Shown: positions 47,877 to 59,194, numbered from the stretch's first letter. The stretch is 64,000 nucleotides of DNA from Turnera subulata (GCA_028386065.3 JAKUCV010004288.1:24556-88555); one strand, 5' to 3'. Made by a program: numbers and translations. The notes: generated by a model from the letters alone, not told the origin.

Positions 47877-48410
47877 CCTCAAGCCATGGTCAACACCCAC
47901 AAGCCCTTGGTCAAAACGCAAACATTTATGTGTTTTATGTTTTGTGTATCTCAAAACTACGTCGTATTAAACGAAACTGCTTAAAACCTTGTGTTTCACA
48001 CCCATGCTTAATTTTGAAAATAAATTTAGGAAATTTATTAGTAATAAATAGATTCTTTTATAAAATCTAAAATAAATTTTAAAAACACATTTATTAATTA
48101 TAGCGGAATTAAAAGATAAATTTCCTTAAAAATTCTAACTAATAATTGTTGGAATATAAATACTTGGCAAAACAATAATAAGAATTTCTTCAATCATGTT
48201 ATCAATAAGAGTATCGATAACAAAAATAAATAAATAATGATAATGATATTAAACTATAATAATCAAAATCTCTAGAAAGAAGGGCGATATGGAAATAAAC
48301 TCGGAATGGTTGAATTCATCGATTAGTAACGGTAAATTTTATTAATCATCGTAAAAATCAAAATAACAAGGTAAAACTCATGAAAATTTTACCCGGGTCG
48401 TTCCACTATA

Positions 48411-50530
48411 GACCAAATTGGTAGTTTTTAAATTTTGGAGGAGCGAGTCCAAGAATTGTAGATTAAGGAGACAAAAGCTTACATTGTCGACCATTTTGGA
48501 CTCTTACCACTGTTTATCTATTAATTGTTCAAAGAGTTGCCAAGAGAGCTAGCTCCTGGTCGTTTTTATGGACTTTTAGGTTAATAACTTGGAAACAGAC
48601 TTTACACTAAGAAACATTTTGTTTTTTTGGGCAGACACAACACAACATAGAATTAACAATTGAAGTGCCAAAAATATTACGCCATTAAAAAACAACAATC
48701 CCTCTCTTGGGGTTTTTAATAATTTCTGAGAAGAGGGATGTTTGACTAACACGTTCCGCGTAAAAGAATTCTGCTGCATGGCCGAAATTTGATGATTTAT
48801 AAAATAACCTTTCAACAACAAGTCTAGAAGTGGGAAAAGCCAGTTGATTTTAAGCTTTTTTTTTAAAAAATATATATTTAGTACTCTAATTCATAGTATT
48901 CTTCCCACTCTGCAAAATTGGGTCGTCACCAATTTAATCAACTGGTGTGAAATTACTCCCAGTCTGTGATTTCTGTTCACTTGCAGGCGTAGAGCTCTTG
49001 TTGAACAAATAATGTAATCTAACGACTATCTAGAATCCTTACAATTATTGATGTATCACAAGAATTCCACACGGAATTGGGATGCCAATTCAGGGAGATT
49101 TTGTTGTTACAAATGAACTAGGAAGCAATTTAATGGTATTTTCTTATGATCTAGAATGAAGTTTTTCTTGTATTTTCCTTCCCTTCGTTTACATTTGAGT
49201 TGTTATACCATTGTCTCCAGCTAGATCCATGGTTTTTCACTTTTTCTGCACATGAATTTTATGGTTAGGTAGGGTGTTGAGTCTTCCTTCCCTGTGCCTA
49301 ATAAGACAATCTCTCAACTGATGTGAAACATTAGAAGTCAAAATTTTGTGATATACACACTTCCATATAAATATTCCAAGCTACAAATGTGGTGAATGGT
49401 AAAAAAATATTGTGACGAATGGAAATTTGTTATTGTAGATGATGCACCTTGTAGAATTCAATTTGATTGGTTACTATACCGTTTTTATTCCTTATCTAAA
49501 ATTAAAAAAAAATTAACAAATCTAATTTTTTGGTTTCATATTTATAGGTCTGAGTCTACAACTCAATATACCACTTGACCTACAATTCATTCGGAATGAC
49601 CTTAGTTAATGTTTTTTTGCATATTTAGCTATAAGTAACAACGGGTGGAAAAACTTAAAAACAGGAAAAAAAAATTGTTATGCTTAAACTTCTACATTTT
49701 TTTTTTAGAATCCCGATATTTCATTCATTTTAGCATGAAAACTTCTACATAATTTTGACTTGACAAAATGTCTTGGGCCTCTTGGCAAGGTAAACCTTTG
49801 GTTGGTAGGTTACTTTTTACTACAAGTATTTGGCTCCGGTTGGGTTAAATTACCGTAGCAGTTAGCAAGTAAACCTTTGGTTGGTAGTTTATTACTTTTT
49901 ACTACTAGTATTTAACTCCGGTTGGATTCCAATTACCCCAGCAATTTTCGACAAAAAAATTACCATAGCAATTAGCAAGTACTTTCAATGTTTGTTTTTT
50001 TATTTTGGGTTTTTCTATATTGTATTCGAGGATAAGGGTATACGGTAAGACTAAAAAGGCAATGCTTACAAATAACGAATATAATCTGTTTTAGATTAAA
50101 ATAATTTCTGTTTTATATTTTAGATAAACTACATAAAATCACTCTTTAGAATAAAAGAGTTATTTTACTTACTTAAAAAAGACGTTCTCAAAAAAAAAAT
50201 TACTTTAAAAAGACATTTGATATAATACTTATTAATTGCAAGAATTTTAGGGATCTGTCATATCTTTCTTATCACGAGATTTTTTAAAAAACGGTAACAC
50301 AAGATAAAGACGCAAGATCAGTCCTCCTTTACTGAAGGCAAAAAAACGCAGAGTCTTCTTCCGATCAAGCAACAGAGACGGGTGCTAGGGTTCCGTTAGG
50401 TGAGTCACTGCTTCGTTAAGTTTCTATTTTCCGTCAATTGGGTCTGTCTTCTATTGGGTTTCTTTCTATTGAGGATTGTTTGTGGATTGCTCCCTTTTTG
50501 TGGGTTAAATTTTAGTAAGGAAAAATCAAG
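48411..50530. other. Intergenic, 5' flank of SRP19
   Basis: AT-rich; no gene. Near the right end CCGTTAG/GTGAGTC at about 50400 and a pyrimidine-rich stretch before the ATG suggest a 5' UTR intron of SRP19. A local tandem duplication lies at 49785-49974. Confidence 0.5.
49785..49974. repeat. Tandem duplication (~80-bp unit), second unit carrying an A-tailed scar
   Basis: Unit 1 is 49785-49864 and unit 2 is 49865-49974; both start GCAAG-TAAACCTTTGGTTGG. Unit 2 is about 27 bp longer because AATTACCCCAGCAATT (49931-49946) and AATTACCATAGCAATT (49958-49973) flank TTCGACAAAAA. Unit 1 shows the undisturbed site (AATTACCGTAGCAGTT). Confidence 0.6.
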
Positions 50531-51657
50531 ATGATGGATGGAGGAGGAGGAAGTGCCCCGAATACAAAGAAATGGGTGGTGCTGTATCCAGTCTACATCA
50601 ATTCGAAGAAGACATTAGCGGAAGGGCGGCGGATCAGGACGGAGAAGGCATGCGAGAACCCTACTTGCATCGAGATTGGCGATTGCTGTCACCATCTCAA
50701 AGTCCCTTATGCCATCGAGGTTAGCTAGTTAGTTAGATCACTTTGTTTTTGAAAAAAAATGAAATGAATCTGTGTTTCTTGTTTGCTGATGTGATTTGGT
50801 TTTGTGGGTGTTGCAGATTGATAAGGCGTATCCGCGGGATTTTATGCAAGTCGGGAGGGTGAGGGTATTGCTGAAAAAGGAAGATGGGACTTTTTTCAAT
50901 CCTGCTATTTCATCCAGTAAGCATTGTTTAATAATTCTTCCGCGTTGCCTTTTTTGGGATTGATCGATCTGTTGGGTGTTTTAGTGGGTTTCTTTCTAGC
51001 AAAAGTGCTAGTGTTTTTGGTGGTGGATTGTCGGATAATGAGATGAGTGTTGGGTGAAGGGGTGGAGTTATGCTACTGTCTGTATTGATTTATTGCTGAA
51101 ATGGGAAGAGGGAACCTTGTTTACTTCTGCTATTGAATCCAGTAACAAAAGTTGTTTATACGCGTTTCTATTTTGAATGGCGCTGTTGGTTGTTTTGGTG
51201 GGTTTCTTTGTAGCAAAAGTTCTAGCTCCTTAACTGGATTGTCAAACGATGTGCTAATTATTAGATAATAGGTGGAGGAGTTATGCTACTTTGTGCATTG
51301 ATTTATTGCCACATTCCCACAGTTCAGAGTCCCCATCTTCTAATCGTCTCATGTTCATTAAATTGAAATGTTTGGAAGTAATCTCAATGCCTATTGAGAT
51401 AGATTTTATGTCAGCGTCAGTGCGAATTGAACAAAGCTGCTGACATAGATCTTGTTCACTACTGGGATCCTATCCTTGTTGTCTCATCGAGATGCTTATA
51501 TGTATTAACACCTTATCAAACTGCAGGAAAACAGCTTATGCTCCATGTTGCAGAGTTGCTGCCTAGACATGCTGGGAGGACTAAAAAGCAGGAACCTGCA
51601 TCGTCGTCAAATGCTGGACCATCCAAGTCAGTCAAAGGAGGCAAAAAGAAGAGATAG
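50531..51657 (+). CDS. SRP19: Signal recognition particle 19 kDa protein
   Basis: Binds helices 6 and 8 of SRP RNA and prepares the site for SRP54 in the particle that targets secretory proteins to the ER. Exons 50531-50719, 50817-50916 and 51527-51657 encode 139 aa, close to the family length. Recognisable segments are KKWVVLYPVYINSKKTLAEG and the RNA-binding region GRRIRTEKACENPTCIEIGD in exon 1. Exon 2 has YPRDFMQVGRVRVLLK. Exon 3 joins in frame as SRKQLMLHVAELLPRH and ends in the usual Lys-rich tail (SVKGGKKKR). Two ATGs in tandem (50531 and 50534) are present. Intron 2 contains a tandem duplicate of the end of exon 2. Confidence 0.92.
50867..51304 (+). repeat. Tandem duplication of SRP19 exon 2 end plus intron
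   Basis: Unit A (50867-51091) starts in exon 2 and runs into intron 2. Unit B (51092-51304) repeats it with moderate divergence, including an exon 2 relic at 51092-51141 that still reads LLKWEEGTLFTSAIES and keeps a GT donor. No acceptor AG precedes the relic, so it should not be spliced in. Confidence 0.8.
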
Positions 51658-52396
51658 AAAAGGTCAGATTTGCAAAAGTTTATTGATAAATTTGAATCAA
51701 CATTTTACTTATTAGTAATTTTGATGTCTTGTCCAATTAACAATCTACAGCTTTTATCGTTGGATTTCATCTAACATTTGCTCCTTTCCTGCAGGAAGGC
51801 CTGACAAATCTGCGATCATGGAATGCAAAGCATGGAAACTTCTTAGACATTTTACCGTTTAGGTGGACTTCTCTTGATAAATTGGGGAAACGAATTTGCT
51901 AGTGCTCGTATACCTTAACACAAGTAGCTGACAGTTTCGTAGTGGTTTTTTTTTTTTTTTCTTCTTCTGTGAATCGAGTATATTTGGAGAGAAGGTTTTC
52001 TTGTGTTTAAAATATGCTTGTTAAAAAGACGGGGCTTCTCCACCTCCTTCATCTTGGGCCCAAACCTAACAGTAACACCACTCTGTGGGCCTTTCAAAAT
52101 CAGATCGTATGAATAATATGGTTAGAATATGGGTTAAAATTTTCCACTATGTGAGCGATTTCTTTACATGTACTTGCAAAAAGATAAGAAAGAAGATTTT
52201 AAAAAAATAGTAGTCCATATTGGTCAGTCTTGTAGGAAAACTTTTGATGTTTTCGTTGATGTTTTCGGTTCTGAGTTTACAATTCTTCCCAAAAAAAAAA
52301 AATCAAAAAGGTTGGACTAGATTTGTTCAATCAAAAAAACTTGCAGACTTTCGTAGAATAATGAAGAAAGCTTTGGTGAATATTTTATTTTCTCAA

Positions 52397-52540
52397 GCCA
52401 GATCGCCGTTTATTTATTTCTGGGGAAGCAACCCAAAAAGTTTGGGCTCTTAAAATTTCTTAGAGCTAAAATTACCTTCATGTCTTTCATGCCAGATCGC
52501 CGTCTATTTATTTAAAATTACCTTCATGTCTTTCATGCCC
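52397..52540. repeat. Two interleaved short direct duplications
   Basis: GCCAGATCGCCGTTTATTTA recurs at about 52491, and AATTACCTTCATGTCTTTCA (from 52470) recurs 46 bp later. It looks like a rearranged local duplication. Confidence 0.75.
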
Positions 52541-52864
52541 AATCTGACTTCAGTTCATAGATGCTAACATGTTTCTCGCCATCACCACTCTTGCCGGATC
52601 AGCGTCACCCTCAATATATATTTTTCTTTCTCCCCGGTCGACGTTGTAAGACCACACACCTAACAACAAATAATCAAGTACCAAAATACAACATATTAAT
52701 GAAGATAAACAACAACAAAACAGATCGAGAGACAATCACGGAGAACAGAGTGAGTGTACTAAAAATAATAGATACAGACACAAACATCATCGCAAGCTAG
52801 CCATAGAAGGCAGCGAGCTCACCACAAGGAACACCGTCTTAAACTAGAGATAATATTTATATAA

Positions 52865-52904
52865 GAAAGAAAGAATTCAATTATATATGAAAGAAAGAAT
52901 TCAA
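52865..52904. repeat. 16-bp direct repeat flanking 8 bp
   Basis: GAAAGAAAGAATTCAA at 52865-52880 and 52889-52904 flanks TTATATAT. It resembles the scars in layout but has no A tail, so a break-repair duplication is as likely. Confidence 0.6.
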
Positions 52905-53650
52905 CATATTTTATACATTTTAAAAAATTGAAAAAGAAAAGAGAATGAAGACACAGTCCTGTAAAATTAAAATTTGACTTATAATCACTCATTTATGGAA
53001 TGGATACATAAGGGAGATATTCGTGGACTCCCTTCTTATAAAAAATAATACTTTGTTTACAACATATCCGCATTGATCAGCTAAAAGCTAAAATGGTAGA
53101 AAAATGTTATTGGGTAAATTAGTTGAAAAATATTATTGGTGGATGAGGGCTGTGGAGGGAAATTGACAAAAAAAAAATCTTATTGGAGGAGGAGAGCAGA
53201 GGACATGTAAATCGGGAGGATTGGTGGATTTAGTCCCTTCCAAAAAATTTTACCTACATTTTTTATTATTAATTTTTTTGTTTTCCTTCTCCAACTAATC
53301 CCGACACAACCTGGTTTCGCACACCTGGTTATGGTGGTGGGTAAGTTTTTTAATAGGAATTTTCTGTGTACCCGAGACCTCGCCTGAATTTTCAAAATTT
53401 TTCACCTAATTTTCTAAAAAATCAATATCAAGGCTTGCTGACGTTTCCTCGGTCCCACATGAAGATTAAGAATGGTCATGTCGAGGTTTTGCATCATCGA
53501 AGCCGAACCAGAGATATCGTGATCTTCCATGACAAATACGGGGTGAGATTTGAGGCATCCGACCCTCTACAGTAGGCGGAGAATTAAGGTAATATTATGA
53601 TGTGTTGACTTCGGCGCATGTTTGGCCTGCAATTTTGTTTGTTTGAAGTG

Positions 53651-54608
53651 TCGCTAAAAGAAATCCATATGTTCCAATTTTTATCTTAAATTTGTGATTT
53701 TCTTTATTCATTTGAAGTTATTGAATCTCAAATAATTTTTATGTAATTGCTTGGGGCTATTTCACATTACTTTCACATCTCTCAATTCCTAGTGATTGCT
53801 TTAGCCTCTAGTGCATTTTCATGCAGATATTACATCTTGTTGAGATTTTTAAGCTTGAGTTGTGCCCTGAACCTAGTGGTTTGTGATGACTTTCTATTTA
53901 ACCTCTAACAATATGTAGAATAGTATGCTTGTGGGATGACTTCATCTTTCTAGTGATGAGATTGTTTTGTTATCTTGATGAATGTTGAGTATGTTTCTAA
54001 TTCTGGTGGCTCCTTATTTTTCTTGTTCATAATTTTGTTTAGGCGTGCTGCACATTTGTAGGTAATGTTGGATTTTTGAAGTATCTATTGGTGGAACTTG
54101 GTAATATAAGATTTTAGGATATTACCATTCAAAGGGAACAGCTAAAGAAGCTTAACTATCGTTGACTAGATTATTACACCTCCCACCCCAACCCACCCAC
54201 CCCAAGAATTTCTTCCCTGCGCACCGCTTGTGAAGTTGCTGGTGATCCAATCAACAACCTGCACAGTACATGCAACTCTAGATTTTTTTTTTTTTATTTC
54301 AAATGTAACTCTAGATTTCATTGAGAGGATTTTGGTGCTGTTTATCAATGATGACATCAGCCCGTCCTGATTTTGGCCATGTGAAAGTAGAATTTGCATC
54401 TTTGTCTTGTTTGCTTACAACCAAGAGTTTGTAATTTCCTGAAAGGTCAAAAGTTGTTATCTCAATAAGCTCACCATGTATGTATACTTTGCAGATCTAC
54501 AAAGCTCAAAGGAACGTGATTCTTTGTGTTTCAGCATGTCTTCTTTATTGTATACAGCCATCGGTGTGAATAATTGATTTGAGGAGCATTATCTTCTTTT
54601 ACTGGCTA
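53651..54608 (+). pseudogene. BAP31-like gene fragment (late exon 2, intron 2, exon 3)
   Basis: Duplicate of 36609-37795. It begins inside a degraded exon 2 (TCGCTAAAAGAAATCC against TCGCTACGAGAAATCA), runs through intron 2 and keeps exon 3 at 54495-54550 with one substitution in 56 bases. The donor has lost a base (TTTATTGTATAC for TTTACTGGTATA). Exon 1, most of exon 2 and exon 4 are absent; about 820 bp including exon 4 are deleted relative to the parent copy. It cannot make the protein. Confidence 0.85.
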
Positions 54609-55053
54609 GAATAATCGAAACGTACAATTGTTTAAATTGATATAATATAGGCTTCATTTTTTATCAAGATTTTGATGATCGTTGCCTCTACGAGATATCT
54701 TCAAACGGCAAGGAATGATCTGGCATACAATTATAATCTATATGCGTAGTTTATAGATTCGACAAAAAAAAAAATCCGATATGAACACAAGAACAATCGC
54801 AGCCATTACAACACGTACCAAATTCCAGGTTGACACATTTACAACGTGCATCTGGTCCAAGATATGGATTGAAAGAAAACTAAACCTCTAAATTACATTG
54901 GGAACAACATGACACTACTTCTTTATGCTCTTTAAGTAATTGATTGTATAGCTCTCTCTTTTGTTTAATGTATCATTCAGGATTAACAAAGTATATGTTA
55001 CTATCGGCAAAAAAAAAAAACATGGGTCGAAAAAGCAATAAAAGTGCATTTAC

Positions 55054-56897
55054 ATGGTTTGGAGTACCAGAGGATGTGCAATCCGAGATTAGTCAATACC
55101 TAGGCAATGAGAGGACAAAGGATGGGGGGTGTTTACTTGGGCCTCCCCACGTTTTGGGGAAGATCCAAACTGCAAGCAGTTAAATTTTTGGAGGATAGAA
55201 TTCACAGGAAAGTGGATACATGGAAGCAAAAATTACTTTCACATGCCGGTCGGGACGTAATAATCAAAGCAGTGCTTACTGCTATTCCTACTTATATAAT
55301 GGCCATTTTCCATCTTCCTAAAGCCTCTATTCTTCGCATCCAAGGTTTATTGGCCAAGTTTTTCTGGTCACAGGATATTGATGGGAGGAAACTCCATTAG
55401 GTTAGTTGGGCCACTGTGTCACTCCCCAAAGCCCTTGGGGGATTGGGCTTTACAAATCTTGAGGATTTCAACTGTGCTCTTCTTGCTCGTCAATTCTGGC
55501 GATTGCATGCAAACCCTACATCTCTTTGGGCTAGGGTTTTGAAGGGCAAGTATTTCCATCGCACTGACCCTTGGAAGGCATCATGCGGCGGTCGCCCATC
55601 TTGGCTATGGTCAAGTTTGCTACATGGATGGAAACTCCTTAATGAAGGTGTCCGTTGGGCGATTGGTGATGGGCAGTCTGTGGATGTGTGAAGGGATAAA
55701 TGGTTGTCATGTGAGCCCTTCACTATTGACTCCCACATACAGCAAGCACCGCTGGCTGTGAAGGAACTGATTAGTCGTGATGGGCACCACTGGAATGAGG
55801 ATGCACTGAGGAACCTATTCTCACCACATGATCAATCCCTCATCCGTCAGCTGGCCCCTGCACCCGATGTGCCTGACATGCTTATCTTGCGTCACGACAC
55901 AACTGGTGAGTATACTGTAAGATCTGGGTATCATTTATTGGTTGCTAAGAGGCTGTGGTTGAATGGGGCTCTACAGAGTTCCTCTATTGGTATACCTGAA
56001 GCGGCCTGGGAAGTCATATGGAAATTGCAACTGCCGCCGAAAATTGCTAATTTTGTCTGGCCACATGATTCGGATCCTCACTAGGATACCGACCATCTTT
56101 AACTGGTTTTCTGGGATTTTCCTATTGGTGGTCTGGTTGGCTGGATGCTCTTCCTTTAGCATCTTGTCACTCTCTGCTTAGGAAGGCTGCATTTTTGTGC
56201 TGGAGTATATAGGGTACCCGCAACTCATTCGGTTTTTAAGGGAAGGCTCCCAAACCTCAAATGACCATTGCCAGGACTGCAAACCTGTCATGCACCCCGT
56301 CTTCTCAGCAACTGCCTTTCATCACAAATTTTACCCCACCGGCGGACCAGGCTGCCTCTGGGAACGACGGATGGAAGCCACCTGATTCGAGATGTGTGAA
56401 AATTAATTGTGATGCCTCTTTTGTTTGCCCACTGCAACCGGCAGGACTTGGAATTGTTTGTCGGGATATAACTGGGAAGGTGATCAATGGTCTAGAGCTT
56501 CGCTCCTGATGCTCCTCTGCCACCGTTGCTGAAGCTTTGGCGATACGTGAATCTGTCCTACTAGCCATTGCTAGAGGATTTCCCAAGTCCACTTTGAGAC
56601 AGATTCCTCCACGGTAGTTCAGGCTATCAAACACTCTATTCCAGTTCCTACTCAAATCAGGGCCATTGTCACTGATATTCACAATTGTATTGCGACAAAG
56701 AATTTTGTTTTCTCATATTTTAAACGCTCTGCTAACATGGTTGCAGACTGGATTTCTAAGGCAGCTAGGAGAAGGCAATGTCCACCCCACTGGATGAATG
56801 CCCCCCCTCCGCAGCTGGCCTCACTTTTGTACTCGGATTGCAATATGCAGTAATGATATATCTACCTTTCTAACAAAAAAAAAATGGTTTGGAGTAC
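55054..56897 (+). mobile_element. 5'-truncated L1-type LINE with 14-bp target-site duplications
   Basis: ATGGTTTGGAGTAC at 55054-55067 and 56884-56897 bounds 1,816 bp ending in poly(A). The insert starts inside the reverse transcriptase (GGVYLGLPTFWGRSK), continues through the thumb-like region (KVDTWKQKLLSHAGRD), the LPKALGGLGF segment and part of the zf-RVT region (VIWKLQLPPKIANFVW). After an internal deletion it reaches an RNase H remnant (VKINCDASFVCPLQPAGLGI). In-frame TAG (55398) and TGA (55689) stand where Trp is expected (HWVSWA, VWRDKW). It is dead. Confidence 0.9.
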
Positions 56898-56937
56898 TAG
56901 TCTTCATCTTGTAAGATGATGCATGAAGAGTCCATCC

Positions 56938-57198
56938 CTTCCGTGCTTAATTTTGCTTAGTTGGTTAGTCTCAGGTTAATATGAGCTAGATTGGATTAAT
57001 ATTTATAATGACAAAAATATTAAAACACAAATTTTAAAAAATTAATATTAAAATTAAATGGATAGAAGGGTATGAACCATATTAGATGGTTCAATATGAA
57101 TATGGTTATCCATTTAAATGAATAAATAGGTATAAAAAGGTATGAACCATTTAAGTCTCAACCCATAGATACCCATGGATAACCATTTTGCCACTACT
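56938..57198. mobile_element. Inserted AT-rich element of unknown class
   Basis: The parent duplication reads GATGATGCATGAATACTTC without interruption near 39840. Here about 260 bp separate GATGATGCATGAA from TGAAGACTTCC. The insert has repeated GGTATGAACCAT units and ends ACCCATGGATAACCATTTTGCCACTACTA, which resembles hAT-type non-autonomous ends. Clear terminal inverted repeats were not found. Confidence 0.5.
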
Positions 57199-57247
57199 AA
57201 TGAAGACTTCCTTTTCTCGGCAAAAAAAAAATGAACACTTCCTTTTC
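57199..57247 (+). repeat. Minimal retroposition scar with paralogous empty site
   Basis: AATGAAGACTTCCTTTTC (57199-57216) and AATGAACACTTCCTTTTC (57230-57247) flank TCGGC plus eight A. The parent duplication at about 39850-39865 has a single ATGAATACTTCTTTTC, the undisturbed target, which confirms that a 13-bp insert plus a target duplication was gained. Confidence 0.75.
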
Positions 57248-57471
57248 GGTTTATTATTATCAATGTGGACAACTTATTATGAATGCTCCATCCTATTATT
57301 ACCTCGAAAATCAGCACTAACCCCTTATAAGAAGAAGAGTAGTAGTAATGTTTTTCAACAATACACTCTCGAGAATGAAAGTGCTCAATTGCTGATTAAT
57401 TAATAAAAGCAAGTTAATAGCGTGCTCCCGAAGTTATCGGAATTCTCTACGCGTTCTGGTTCTAGGGTTTC

Positions 57472-59159
57472 ATGTCGGTGCCTACAACAGGCCCTGGATG
57501 GCCTCCCAAGCCACCGGATCCTCACACAACGGCTACGATGGGATCAGGGGGGACTCCTCGTCCATCGTTTAAAGAGAAACTATTGAACTAGAGGGCGGGG
57601 GTGAATCCCTACAATGCGAATGATGGATTTAAATTGGCAGAGGATGATATTCGTAAAAGCCTGATGGCCCTTCCTTTCGTTTCTCGGAGAGGTTTAAGTC
57701 GCATATGGCCTGCCTGTGGGTCTGCTCTGTTATTGTGAGGGTTTTGGGACGGCGGTTCAGTTACCGAGTCATCTGCTATAAAATAACATACCTGTGGAAG
57801 CCTCAGGGTGGGTTCTAAGTGATTGATTTGGACAACAATTACTTCTTGGTCCGATTCGAAAAGAGGGAAGACTATTCGAAGGCCTTAACTGAAGGACCAT
57901 GGTTGATTCAGGGATTGTATCTCACGGTGCAGACGTGGAAACCTGGTTTTGACGTGAGTAAAGCCCCGGACAAGGCTACAGTTTGGGTGCAAATCCCAAA
58001 GATGCCGGTTGAATGGTACAGGCAGGATGATCTTGGTGAGCTCAGTGCACAAATTGGGAAGCCGATTCGTATTGATATCAACACGTTACAGGCTGAACGA
58101 GGTAAGTTTGCACGCCTTGCTATTGAGGTTGAGTTCAACAAACCTTTGGTGAATTGGGTGGAGATCGAAGGAACGTGGTTTAAGGTGAAATATAAGGACA
58201 TACCAGAATTTTGTTTTGGGTGTGGTATGATTGGTCATATTGCTGAGACCTATCCGGGAAAGAGGAAAGCCCAGCCGATGGAGACGGGGGCGGTTCATAG
58301 CACAGGCGCTATTCCGGACCCGGTGGTTCCTGTAGGAGTGCGACATACTGGGATGGCAATGGAGGATCCTCAAACCCCAAGTTGTGAAGGGGCGGCTAAA
58401 TATGGTCACTGGATGAAGGTGGCGCGTCCAACCAGGCCGGTACCGAGGAGAACTGTTGAGTCTCGTAATACCGCTGGTAGTGGAGCGAGTTCCTCGGGTG
58501 TGATGCGTATGGGTAACTCATTTGAGTTAGGTTTGGCAGTTGATCTTCTTCATGAAGTCCATCGTGATACAACGTTGCCCCAATTTCAGTTCACCAAGGA
58601 GCCTACGGTTCCTATGGTCTTTCAAACAAAAGAAGCTGTGAGTTCTGGGAAGGGCTCGGGCAAGAAGAAGGAGAAGAGGGAGACTAGGTTGGCTGAGGTG
58701 GTGACTGGTGCGCAAATGAGGAAGCAGACTGCCGGTTCAGTGATGGTGCCGGAGGCATCAGTGGTTCTGGGTATGGCTGGAGGTTCTACGGAGTCGGTTA
58801 AGCAAGCTTTTGTGTATCCTAAGGATGGTCCGGTGGCTGTCCGTGCTTTGAGGGCACAGCGAGACTCGGATAGTGAGTCGATGGAGGACATGGTGACGGA
58901 TGATCTTGATGGTGCTGGACAAAAGAGCAAGCGTAAGTTTACTCCTCCTTTGGCTACACTTAGGTCGGATGGGCTTATTTTGGAGGCTGGTATTCCGAAG
59001 CAGCAACGTAAGGCTAATAAGCTCTTGGAGGATCGGCCAGTGGGTCCTGATTTGCCTGTGGATTAGGATCCAGTGGCTGCTCCAGTTATTGTGGAGGATT
59101 TGACGTCAACTGTTGAAGTTCAGGAGATGGCGATTGAAGTGGGGTCTATGCCCCAATAG
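57472..59159 (+). pseudogene. LINE ORF1 (DUF4283 and zinc knuckle), broken
   Basis: Nucleic-acid-binding protein of plant L1 elements. It starts MSVPTTGPGWPPKPPDPH and has TAG at 57589 and a further stop or frameshift near 57660-57815. It is then open from 57819 (LVRFEKREDYSKALTEGPWL is the DUF4283 core) to a TAG at 59064; read-through would reach 59159. The zinc knuckle reads CFGCGMIGHIAETY, so the last Cys of CCHC is Tyr. Confidence 0.85.
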
Positions 59160-59194
59160 GTGGTTGGTATTTTTTCTCTATCAATAATTTATTT

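Larger units (their letters stand above)
43807..48410. mobile_element. Probable solo LTR or non-coding LTR retroelement, 4.6 kb
   Basis: The element (43812-48405) begins TGAAACACCCCGAC and ends CCCGGGTCGTTCCA, so it has TG...CA termini. The five bases CTATA flank it on both sides (43807-43811 and 48406-48410), the standard target duplication of LTR retrotransposons. The terminal bases are also partly inverted (TGAAACACCCCG against TGGAACGACCCG). In the roughly 3.7 kb that can be read there is no gag, protease, reverse transcriptase or integrase, and no primer-binding site or internal LTR boundary. It is compositionally distinct, rich in ACAACA and AACC. A very long solo LTR is the simplest reading. 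The 932-bp gap prevents exclusion of a small internal region. Confidence 0.6.
51658..53650. other. Intergenic between SRP19 and the BAP31-like pseudogene
   Basis: 3' UTR of SRP19 followed by AT-rich DNA without genes. Contains short local duplications at 52397-52540 and 52865-52904 and a 16-bp match (TACCCGAGACCTCGCC, 53369-53384) to the LTR-like element near its gap (46923), which may be a fragment of the same repeat family. Confidence 0.5.

Noticed and set aside
46854..48070. Frames of 366-400 codons around 47 kb
   Set aside because: Almost all codons are N from the assembly gap.
52865..52904. Direct repeat with 8-bp insert as another retroposition scar
   Set aside because: There is no A run in the insert; break repair explains it equally well.
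53180..53395. Minus-strand reading RSRVHRK similar to a peptide read at 46.9 kb
   Set aside because: The two readings are on opposite strands of the shared 16-bp sequence, so the similarity is coincidental.
55704..56084. 126-codon frame as a separate gene
   Set aside because: It is the zf-RVT-proximal part of the truncated LINE between two stop codons.
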